This document shows positions 35,541-42,353 of a stretch of DNA of 47,793 nucleotides, one piece after another. The notes under the pieces were generated by a model. The model searched no databases. It saw nothing but the letters and a program-made list of their open reading frames with translations, and was not told the DNA's origin. Location: positions 1 to 47,793 of the forward strand of contig CACZVE010000010.1 in assembly GCA_902784565.1 (NCBI GenBank), written 5' to 3'. The translations under genes were made by a program, and so were the position numbers. This DNA is from an uncultured Prevotellaceae bacterium (GTDB lineage Bacteria > Bacteroidota > Bacteroidia > Bacteroidales > Bacteroidaceae). How positions within the stretch are numbered: the stretch's first letter is position 1; every line of letters starts with the position of its first letter.

Positions 35541-36152
35541 TTATTTTGTAAGTTCAAAGCCTACACGAGCACCGTTGGCACTCTTTGCGAGTTTGCTGAC
35601 TGCTTGAACAGCAGTAATGTTGCTGACCTTACCTTCTGTCTGAAGGAGGTGGGTCATCTGCGTGGAGTCAAACATCAAGCCCATCCCTTTCTCGGTTCTT
35701 GTCACGTTGCCCTTGATGATCTCCGTAGCCGTCTTAAGTGCAATTTCTCCGTTTTGAGGGTTATAAGTGTATGTTCCACTGAATGGGATGCCATTCACCT
35801 TAGCCGAGAACTTGTTACCATTAAGGAACGTAAAAGAAGTGTTGTTACGATTGATACCGATGTTGTTGTAGTTGCTTGCCAGAGACGAAGACATGTTGGA
35901 AATGGCAGCAGTACCTCCGGCTTTTGTCAGAGCATGTTGGGTGGTAAAGGCAGCACTGGGAGCATTGTAGTTCCAACTGCCAAGAATGTCCGACTGGCCA
36001 CCTAACAATACGCTGCTCAACACAGCGCCAAGCACATTGGTCAGCACATCGTTGCTTGAATTGGTGGTAGATGTGGTTCCGAGTCCGGTTGTCATGCAAC
36101 TCGACATGAACAGTGCCATGGCTGCAAGAATTGTCAAAGAAGTTTTCTTCAT
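35541..36152 (-). CDS. DUF4923 family lipoprotein
   Basis: 203 residues. The signal ends FMSSCMT, lipidated Cys at 19. After a Ser/Thr/Asn-rich linker come ILGSWNY, the FTFLNGNKFSAKVNG strand region and GTYTYNPQNGEI, a lipocalin-like small beta-barrel pattern typical of DUF4923, a family found in Bacteroidetes with no known role. I see no catalytic residues. It is transcribed with the beta-barrel protein gene that lies 43 bases upstream on the same strand, although an A/T-rich gap leaves room for its own promoter. Confidence 0.8.
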   Translation of the reverse strand: MKKTSLTILAAMALFMSSCMTTGLGTTSTTNSSNDVLTNVLGAVLSSVLLGGQSDILGSWNYNAPSAAFTTQHALTKAGGTAAISNMSSSLASNYNNIGINRNNTSFTFLNGNKFSAKVNGIPFSGTYTYNPQNGEIALKTATEIIKGNVTRTEKGMGLMFDSTQMTHLLQTEGKVSNITAVQAVSKLAKSANGARVGFELTK

Positions 36153-36195
36153 AATGCGATAGATATTAAATAGTAAATAATAATATTTTAGGCCT

Positions 36196-36831
36196 TTAGA
36201 AATTCACGCCGAAGTTGGCGAAGAAGGCACTGGAATGAGCGGACACATCGTCCATCTTGGAAATGTTCGTCACACCCAGTTGGTAGCCAATCTCAAGATA
36301 GAGATGGTTGTACTCGGCACCGCATCCGAACTTGAAACCCATGTTGGCACGCTCCAAGCCCATCCACTCGTCATCGTCGTAGGTACTGACCTTCTCGATT
36401 CCGCCAAGACCATCATCCTTCTTAGTCTTTCCGCTGATGCCATAGGCAAAATAAGGACCAACGAAAGGCAGAACGGCGATTTCGTCAGTAGCATGGAAAC
36501 CATATTTGATCAATAGGGGAATCTCAAGGTTGTTGTAGCCACAGGTGTACTTACCCTCCTTACCGCCACGCTCCGTGTAGTAGAGTCCGCTCTCAAGGAA
36601 TACAGGTACAGAACTGGACAGACGGATGCCGATGATGCCACCAAGAGTCATACCCAACTTGGTACCCATTTCTGCATATTTTGTATCACTGGAAATACTG
36701 GCCAAGGTGCCACCAAAACGGATGCCATAATAGATGTTATCCTTGTCAATTTCAAAACCACCGCTCGTAAACTGAGCGAAAGACGGGATAGTCATCAGGG
36801 CAGCCACGATGGAAATCAAAAACTTTTTCAT
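36196..36831 (-). CDS. Small outer membrane beta-barrel protein (PorT-like)
   Basis: 211 residues with a signal peptide (MKKFLISIVAALMTIPSFAQ). The mature part alternates strands: YGIRFGGTLASIS, GGIIGIRLSSSVPVFLESGLYYTERGG, NLEIPLLIKYGF, LPFVGPYFAYGISG, and ends GVNF with a terminal Phe, as in eight-stranded outer membrane barrels of the OMP_b-brl_2 group. The function is unknown; it is not large enough for a transporter. Its promoter box (TATCTTTG, minus strand, 36884-36877) adjoins heptad element copy 2. Confidence 0.85.
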   Translation of the reverse strand: MKKFLISIVAALMTIPSFAQFTSGGFEIDKDNIYYGIRFGGTLASISSDTKYAEMGTKLGMTLGGIIGIRLSSSVPVFLESGLYYTERGGKEGKYTCGYNNLEIPLLIKYGFHATDEIAVLPFVGPYFAYGISGKTKKDDGLGGIEKVSTYDDDEWMGLERANMGFKFGCGAEYNHLYLEIGYQLGVTNISKMDDVSAHSSAFFANFGVNF

Positions 36832-36876
36832 ACCTCTTTATTCATTAAAAGAACCATAATTGTCGTTATGACGATG

Positions 36877-36954
36877 CAAAGATACAAAAAAAAGTGAAAA
36901 GTGAAAAGTGAAGAATGAATAATTTGCTACCGCCTGCCTTTTTTTGTATTTTTG
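36877..36954. promoter_or_regulatory. Divergent promoter region, beta-barrel protein / mutY
   Basis: CAAAGATA at 36877-36884 gives TATCTTTG for the leftward gene and TATTTTTG at 36947-36954 the box for mutY, whose start at 36968 leaves a leader of only about 8 nt. The four-heptad element fills the space between. Confidence 0.65.
36894..36933 (+). repeat. Four-heptad element, copy 2
   Basis: Units GTGAAAA, GTGAAAA, GTGAAGA, ATGAATA (36894-36921) and tail ATTTGCTACCGC (36922-36933). It lies 9 bases from the leftward promoter box, the same spacing as copy 1. The decay of the third and fourth units is matched in copy 3. Confidence 0.85.
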
Positions 36955-36967
36955 TAGGCAAAAATAG

Positions 36968-37996
36968 ATGATTATGGCGAAAAAAGCCCATAAGATGGCA
37001 CAAACGACGACAGATTTCTCACTGACACTATTGAGATGGTTCAGGGAGAACGGACGTGAACTGCCCTGGCGGGAGACACGCGATCCCTATGCCATCTGGC
37101 TCTCTGAGATCATCCTGCAACAGACTCAGGTGAAACAGGGCTGGGCCTATTGGGAACGGTTCATGCGACGATGGCCCACGGTAGAGGATCTCGCCGATGC
37201 CACAGAGGACGAAGTGTTGCGCGAGTGGCAGGGACTGGGTTATTACAGCCGAGCGAGGAACCTACACTTCGCCGCCAGACAGATGGTGGCAATGGGTGGC
37301 TTTCCACAGACACTCGAAGGCATTAGGAGTCTGAAGGGTGTGGGTGACTATACCGCTGCCGCCATTGGGAGTTTCGCCTTCGGACTGTCTGCCGCAGTGG
37401 TAGACGGTAATGTGTACCGTGTGCTCAGTCGGCATTTCGGTATAGAGACACCCATCAATACGACGGAGGGTAAAAAGGAGTTTCAGGCGTTGGCGGAGCA
37501 TCTGTTGCCGTCGTCAGACTATGGGGCCTACAACCAGGCCATTATGGACTTCGGGGCCATACAATGTACACCACAATCACCGAAGTGTGTGGTCTGTCCG
37601 TTGCAGGAATCTTGTGTTGCCCTGCGAAACGGAAAGGTGGATGCTCTGCCTGTAAAACAGAAAACGCTGAAAGTGAAAAGTCGTCACCTTATTTATATTT
37701 ATGTGCGTTGTCTGGGTATGACAGCTATCCACCGCAGGGGCGAGGGAGATATCTGGCAAGGGCTTTATGAACCTTTGATAGTGAATAGTGAAGAACGAAT
37801 AGTGAATAGTGACATGCGGCTTATCTCGAAGGGGGTGAAACATGTGTTGACGCACCAGGTGATTACGGCAGACTTCTATCTGTGGGAGACAGACGAGCGC
37901 CCCACCCTGCCTGAGGATTATATTTGGATTCGCGAAGAGGATATCGACAACTACGGCATTCCAAGACTTGTGGACAAACTATTGTCCTTCCTCTAA
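36968..37996 (+). CDS. mutY: A/G-specific adenine DNA glycosylase
   Basis: 342 residues from ATG 36968 (ATG 36974 is possible). MutY features: LPWRETRDPYAIWLSEIILQQTQV with catalytic Glu, GLGYYSRARNL, the helix-hairpin-helix GVGDYTAAAIGSFAF with catalytic Asp in VVDGNVYRV, and the 4Fe-4S cysteines ending CVVCPLQESC. It removes adenine paired with 8-oxoguanine. The C-terminal NUDIX-like domain starts at about 230; inside it residues 272-283 are encoded by four heptad repeats (37781-37808). The 3' end overlaps the convergent helicase gene by 18 bases. Confidence 0.95.
   Translation: MIMAKKAHKMAQTTTDFSLTLLRWFRENGRELPWRETRDPYAIWLSEIILQQTQVKQGWAYWERFMRRWPTVEDLADATEDEVLREWQGLGYYSRARNLHFAARQMVAMGGFPQTLEGIRSLKGVGDYTAAAIGSFAFGLSAAVVDGNVYRVLSRHFGIETPINTTEGKKEFQALAEHLLPSSDYGAYNQAIMDFGAIQCTPQSPKCVVCPLQESCVALRNGKVDALPVKQKTLKVKSRHLIYIYVRCLGMTAIHRRGEGDIWQGLYEPLIVNSEERIVNSDMRLISKGVKHVLTHQVITADFYLWETDERPTLPEDYIWIREEDIDNYGIPRLVDKLLSFL
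37781..37808 (+). repeat. Heptad repeats inside the mutY coding sequence
   Basis: GTGAATA, GTGAAGA, ACGAATA and GTGAATA run without gap at 37781-37808 and are translated as VNSEERIVNSD. They match the units of the intergenic elements but lack the ATTTGCTRCCGC tail. Because a unit is 7 bp, gain or loss of one would shift the mutY frame. Confidence 0.75.
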
Positions 37997-39406
37997 CTGC
38001 GTCCTGGGCCAGTTGACAAGGAAGAGTTTTTCCGTGGCACGGGTGAAGGCAGTATAGAGCCAGTGGATATAGTCAGGCGTCAGCATGTCGTCCGTCATAT
38101 ATCCCTGATCCAGATAGACATGCGCCCACTGACCACCCTGTGCCTTATGACAGGTGACAGCATAGGCAAACTTGATCTGCAAGGCATTGTAGTACGGATC
38201 AGTCTTGAGTTTCTTGATACGATCCGTTTTATTCACCACCCATGCATAATCTTCCAGGACAGCCTCATAGAGATGTTGTTGCTGTTCACGAGTGAGTGCT
38301 GGAGCCTCTGTCATCAACGAGTCGAGGATGACGGTGGCAGTCAGTTCGTAGTCATCGTAGTCAGGAAACAGCAAGGTGACCTCGGCAAAACGGAAGCCAT
38401 ACTGTTCATGGACATGGCGCACCCGTTGCACTACCGCAATGTCGCCATTGGCAATGAAGCCGATTCCAGATTCCTGACTCTTCTCTCCTAATGACTCTAT
38501 CCAATAATAGTTGTTCTTCACTATCATGAGTTGATCCCCACGACAGAGTTCGTCCTCGCGATCCAACACGGTGTTGCGGATGCCTTGGTTGTAGATGTTC
38601 GCCCGTTTGTTACTACGGGTAACGACAATGGTTTCATCCATCCCCACCTGACTGTAACTGGTAGCCAGAGACTCGATGAGTTCATCACCCGTCACTACCT
38701 GGACATCCCGAAAGCCCTTCAGTCGGATCTGCGGGAGCATCATCTCCCCACCCCTGATGCGGGTGGCATTCCAGAGAATACCCGAGTCCTCACTCTGACG
38801 GAGCACTTGGTTCAGATCGCACTCATAAACCTTCATGCCGTAACTCCGTAGGACAGAGGTCATCAGTGCCGGACTCTCTTCCTCGCCAACGGGTGGCAAC
38901 TGCGCCTTGTCGCCAATCAGCATCATACGACAGTTCATGCCATTGTAAACAAATTGCATCAGATCGTCAAGCAGACGTCCGCTGCCGAAAGCCGACTCCT
39001 GAAATCCTTCATTTGCTATCATCGAGGCCTCATCGACGATAAACAAGGTGTCACGATTCAGGTTGTCATTTAGACTAAAGGAAGACAAGTCACCTGCCGA
39101 TTTCTGACGATAGATACGACGATGGATCGTATAGGCCGCATGTCCTGCATTCAGGGAAAAGACTTTCGCAGCACGACCCGTTGGAGCAAGCAGAATCATT
39201 TTCTGCTGGAGCCGTGCCAGAGCCTTCACGATGGCTCCTGCAAGGGTGGTCTTCCCCGTTCCTGCACAACCACGCAAGATCATCACCGTCTGTTCCTGAC
39301 GATCCAACATGAATGTCGCGAACACGTCGAGGGCATGTTCCTGTTCCGTCGTCGGCACCAGTCCGAAGGTCTGCAAGATACTGTATTTCAGTTGATCCTG
39401 AATCAT
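37979..39406 (-). CDS. RecD/Pif1-like superfamily 1 DNA helicase (AAA family ATPase)
   Basis: 475 residues. Walker A is RGCAGTGKTTLAG (about 45-57), motif Ia LLAPTGRAAKVF, motif II FIVDEASMI, motif III LIGDKAQLPPVG, and near the C-terminus the UvrD-like motifs YAVTCHKAQGGQWAHVYLD and WLYTAFTRATEKLFLV. This is the RecD2/Pif1 core without the N-terminal helix-hairpin-helix region of full RecD2. It likely unwinds DNA 5' to 3' in repair. The start at 39406 lies about 9 bases from its TATCTTTG box, so the message is almost leaderless. Confidence 0.9.
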   Translation of the reverse strand: MIQDQLKYSILQTFGLVPTTEQEHALDVFATFMLDRQEQTVMILRGCAGTGKTTLAGAIVKALARLQQKMILLAPTGRAAKVFSLNAGHAAYTIHRRIYRQKSAGDLSSFSLNDNLNRDTLFIVDEASMIANEGFQESAFGSGRLLDDLMQFVYNGMNCRMMLIGDKAQLPPVGEEESPALMTSVLRSYGMKVYECDLNQVLRQSEDSGILWNATRIRGGEMMLPQIRLKGFRDVQVVTGDELIESLATSYSQVGMDETIVVTRSNKRANIYNQGIRNTVLDREDELCRGDQLMIVKNNYYWIESLGEKSQESGIGFIANGDIAVVQRVRHVHEQYGFRFAEVTLLFPDYDDYELTATVILDSLMTEAPALTREQQQHLYEAVLEDYAWVVNKTDRIKKLKTDPYYNALQIKFAYAVTCHKAQGGQWAHVYLDQGYMTDDMLTPDYIHWLYTAFTRATEKLFLVNWPRTQLEEGQ

Positions 39407-39414
39407 AACGGATG

Positions 39415-39472
39415 CAAAGATACAAAAAAAGCCACAGATTTCACAGATTATCGCAGATTTTTATTACCTTTG
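39415..39472. promoter_or_regulatory. Divergent promoter cassette helicase / small ORF with ACAGATT repeats
   Basis: CAAAGATA at 39415-39422 (minus strand TATCTTTG) and TACCTTTG at 39465-39472 enclose CACAGATTT, CACAGATTAT and CGCAGATTT units (39433-39460). It matches 29271-29329 base for base over most of its length, including box spacing (58 versus 59 bp). Confidence 0.75.
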
Positions 39473-39480
39473 CAGCCGAT

Positions 39481-39579
39481 ATGCAGATTTCAGATAAAGT
39501 GATCAATATCCTCTTGGCCATCGTTGCGGCAGGACTCCTTGCCGTCTGTATTGCCAGTGTGATGTCAGGAATAAGATAA
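39481..39579 (+). CDS. 32-residue membrane peptide coupled to DUF3822
   Basis: ATG at 39481 begins MQISDKVINILLAIVAAG, continues with a hydrophobic stretch (LLAVCIASVMSG) and ends IR-stop. Its TAA overlaps the ATG of the DUF3822 gene by one base (TAATG), the classic sign of translational coupling. The start lies 8 bases after the -7 box at 39465-39472, so it would be the first codon of an almost leaderless transcript. One membrane helix covers residues about 8-28. I do not recognise a family. It could be a true small membrane protein or a leader that sets translation of the next gene. Confidence 0.6.
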   Translation: MQISDKVINILLAIVAAGLLAVCIASVMSGIR

Positions 39580-40376
39580 TGGATAAAGGAAGATTGACCA
39601 TACGAATAGGCAAGAACACCCTGTCGTTTACAACGACGGATGCCACGAATACCGAACAGCCCATCACCTACCAGCCGGTTGTCGTGAAGAGCGGCATTTC
39701 TATGGCAGCCAACCTGAGGGAAGTCCTAAAGAACCAACAGTTCATGACGGACACTCAGAATTGTAGGCTTCTAATTGACTCGAAAGTGCTGATGGTACCT
39801 GTGGAACGCTTTCAGGAGAGCGATGCAGAGACGCTTTATCGCCATTCCTATCCCCTGAGCGAACAAAACAGCGTGGTTTACTATAACATCCTGCCGGAAT
39901 TGAATGCCGTGGCGATATTCTGCATCAACAAGGACTTGCGGATGGTCATCAAAGACAATTTCGGCGAGGGTGTGCGAGTGATCCACGTGATGTCTCCCGT
40001 ATGGCGTTATCTGCACCAACGCAGTTTCACCGGACACCGGAATAAGTTATACGGCTACTTCCACGACAAACAGTTGGAGATTTTCTCCTTCCAACAGAAC
40101 CGCTTTAAGTTCTGTAACGTTTTTGAGACCGTCCGTGCCCACGACTCACTCTATTTCCTGTTATATGTCTGGAAACAACTGAACCTGCAACCCGAACACG
40201 ACGAGATGCATCTGGTAGGTGAGATACCTGAAAAGGATTGGCTGTTGCAGGAACTGCACCGTTATCTGCAGAAAGCCTATTCACTGAATCCCACAGCAGA
40301 GTTCAACAGGGCTCCTGCCACCCAGATCAAAGGAATGCCCTTCGACCTGATGACGTTGTTGACGAAGGGACGATGA
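39579..40376 (+). CDS. DUF3822 family protein
   Basis: 265 residues, cytoplasmic. The visible pattern (LLIDSKVLMVPVERF, SVVYYNILPELNAVAIFCI, KLYGYFHDKQLEIFSFQQNRF) resembles the actin-like ATPase fold of pilus-assembly PilM-type proteins, which is where I would look for a distant relation, but no ATP-binding motif is clear. DUF3822 genes regularly precede rsmD in Bacteroidetes, and here the stop overlaps the rsmD start (ATGA). The upstream small ORF overlaps its start. A role linked to 16S rRNA modification is suggested only by this neighbourhood. Confidence 0.85.
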   Translation: MDKGRLTIRIGKNTLSFTTTDATNTEQPITYQPVVVKSGISMAANLREVLKNQQFMTDTQNCRLLIDSKVLMVPVERFQESDAETLYRHSYPLSEQNSVVYYNILPELNAVAIFCINKDLRMVIKDNFGEGVRVIHVMSPVWRYLHQRSFTGHRNKLYGYFHDKQLEIFSFQQNRFKFCNVFETVRAHDSLYFLLYVWKQLNLQPEHDEMHLVGEIPEKDWLLQELHRYLQKAYSLNPTAEFNRAPATQIKGMPFDLMTLLTKGR

Positions 40377-40912
40377 GAATCATCACAGGGAAATACAAGG
40401 GACGGCACTTCGATATACCGAGGTCCTTTAAGGCAAGACCGACAACGGACTTTGCCAAGGAAAACATCTTTAATGTGCTGACGGGGTATATCGACTTCGA
40501 AGGAGCAACGGCCCTGGACTTGTTTTCTGGTACAGGTAGCATCACCTTGGAACTATTGTCACGTGGTTGTTCACAAGTAGTGAGTGTGGAGTTGGATCGT
40601 GATCACCACCGATTCATACAGCAGTGTCTGCAGAAGCTGTCACAGGGGGACGGTTCTTTTGTGACAGCACTCCGCGGCGATGTGTTTCGCTTTGTGAAGT
40701 CCTGCAAGCAGCAGTTTGACTTTATCTTTGCCGATCCGCCGTATGCCTTGAAAGAACTGCCGACGATACCAGATTTGATTTTTGAGAAGAATCTGCTCAA
40801 GGAAGAAGGAATTTTTGTCTTCGAGCATGGCAAAGACCATGATTTCTCTGCACACCCGCACTTTGTGGAACACCGCAGTTACGGAAGCGTCAACTTCTCC
40901 ATTTTCCGATAA
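40373..40912 (+). CDS. rsmD: 16S rRNA (guanine-966-N2)-methyltransferase
   Basis: 179 residues from ATG 40373, which overlaps the DUF3822 stop; the frame is open further upstream but that part lies within the DUF3822 gene. Start MRIITGKYKGRHFDIP and RPTTDFAKENIFNVL are typical of RsmD. The SAM-binding loop is ALDLFSGTGSITLE (Asp49) and the catalytic motif ADPPY (Asp121). It methylates G966 of 16S rRNA during 30S assembly, using S-adenosylmethionine. Its stop is 2 bases from that of the convergent cls gene; no terminator hairpin fits between. Confidence 0.95.
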   Translation: MRIITGKYKGRHFDIPRSFKARPTTDFAKENIFNVLTGYIDFEGATALDLFSGTGSITLELLSRGCSQVVSVELDRDHHRFIQQCLQKLSQGDGSFVTALRGDVFRFVKSCKQQFDFIFADPPYALKELPTIPDLIFEKNLLKEEGIFVFEHGKDHDFSAHPHFVEHRSYGSVNFSIFR

Positions 40913-40914
40913 CA

Positions 40915-42339
40915 TCACATGACAGGTGACAACAGCCTGACCACCGATTCGCCCAGACGTTTCATAAAACGGGGGTGAATCCTCTTAGGGATGTCGCTAA
41001 ACAATATGGACTGCTTTTCATCAGTCAGATAGATGCCGCGCATCTGCACAGCCACGTCTTCATCGTAGATAAAAATGTTTGCCTCGAAATTATTCTCAAA
41101 ACTGCGGAAGTCAACATTCGTCGAACCACAGGAACAGATAGCATCATCGCTGACCACTATCTTGGAATGGAGGAATCCCGCCTGATAGAGTGACACCTTC
41201 ACCCCCGTATTCACCATGTCGCGGAGGTAACTGCGACTGGCCCACTCCACAAACTTCGCATCGTTGCGTAACGGTACCATAACACGTACATCGACCCCAC
41301 CGAGGGCGGCAGTCTTCAGAGCAAACAGCACTGCTTCGGTAGGCAGGAAATAAGGTGTCTCGATATAGACGTAACGTTTGGCGGCAAGGATGATCCTCAC
41401 CAGACCCTGCATAATCTCAGGATATGGCGTGACAGGACCACTGGTCACCGTCTGTATCAGGGTATTGTTGAGTGCCGGCTCGATATTTTTCGGATAATAC
41501 TTACGATCGGAAATCTGTGTACGATCCACGAAATACCAGTCTACGAGGAAAGCCCGTTGCAGGGTGTACACGCCATTGCCCGTGACCTGCAGCATCGTGT
41601 CACGCCAAGGCTGTGTCTTCGTTCCTTTCACATAGCGCAGGGCGATATTCATACCTCCAATAAAACCTGTCTTACCGTCGATGACAATCAGTTTACGGTG
41701 GTTACGGTAGTTTACCTTACTCGTAAACGATGGGAAACGTACTGGCAGATAAGGCGCCACCTCAATGCCTTCCTCACGCATCCGTTCAAAGAATCCGTGT
41801 TTCACATTCCAACAACCCACATCGTCGTAGATCAGTCTGACTTCCACCCCCTCACGAACCTTATCTATCAAAGCATCGGCAATAAGGTTCCCCAACGGGT
41901 CGTCGGCAAAGATATACATATCAATGTGGATATGGTCCTTGGCGGCAGCAATCTCACGGAGCAGTGCATGGAAGAAAGCATAACCATCGGTAAAGATTCT
42001 CACCTCATTATTCTTGAAGGGCAGTGAGAAGTTCTCATTGACGAAGAGGTCGATGGTGGCTTTGTAATCTTTCGGCAGAGTGAGATCCTTCTGTTCCACA
42101 AATTCCAGCATCGAGCGTTTGGAGAGTTGATCCAGACTCCGTTGGCTTATCAGTCGTTCCTTACGGGTATTAATACCGAAGAAGAGGTAAAAGACAATAC
42201 CGACCACCGGCACGAACCAAATCACGAGAGCCCAAGCCATCGTCTTTGCAGGTTGACGGTTGTCCATCACGACATGGATAATCGTCACGATGACGACTAT
42301 CTGATAGATTGTGAACAATATGAGTTTCCAACTAATCAT
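40915..42339 (-). CDS. cls: Cardiolipin synthase (phospholipase D family)
   Basis: 474 residues. Two N-terminal membrane helices (about 5-22 and 33-54, FVPVVGIVFYLFFG) precede two HKD motifs: His214-Lys216-Asp221 (NHRKLIVIDGK) and His391-Lys393-Asp398 (LHSKIVVSDD), with GSTN after the second. It joins two phosphatidylglycerol molecules into cardiolipin at the inner membrane. The start lies 13 bases after the dnaG stop, and those bases are heptad units (GTGAAGA, GTGAATA, then ATG). It is the last gene of the operon DUF486 - kinase - dnaG - cls. Confidence 0.95.
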   Translation of the reverse strand: MISWKLILFTIYQIVVIVTIIHVVMDNRQPAKTMAWALVIWFVPVVGIVFYLFFGINTRKERLISQRSLDQLSKRSMLEFVEQKDLTLPKDYKATIDLFVNENFSLPFKNNEVRIFTDGYAFFHALLREIAAAKDHIHIDMYIFADDPLGNLIADALIDKVREGVEVRLIYDDVGCWNVKHGFFERMREEGIEVAPYLPVRFPSFTSKVNYRNHRKLIVIDGKTGFIGGMNIALRYVKGTKTQPWRDTMLQVTGNGVYTLQRAFLVDWYFVDRTQISDRKYYPKNIEPALNNTLIQTVTSGPVTPYPEIMQGLVRIILAAKRYVYIETPYFLPTEAVLFALKTAALGGVDVRVMVPLRNDAKFVEWASRSYLRDMVNTGVKVSLYQAGFLHSKIVVSDDAICSCGSTNVDFRSFENNFEANIFIYDEDVAVQMRGIYLTDEKQSILFSDIPKRIHPRFMKRLGESVVRLLSPVM

Positions 42340-42353
42340 TATTCACTCTTCAC
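42340..42353 (-). repeat. Two heptads between dnaG stop and cls start
   Basis: On the minus strand GTGAAGA (42353-42347) and GTGAATA (42346-42340) run directly into the cls ATG (42339). The dnaG stop TAG ends in the first base of these units, so the repeats form the whole intergenic spacer. Confidence 0.65.
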
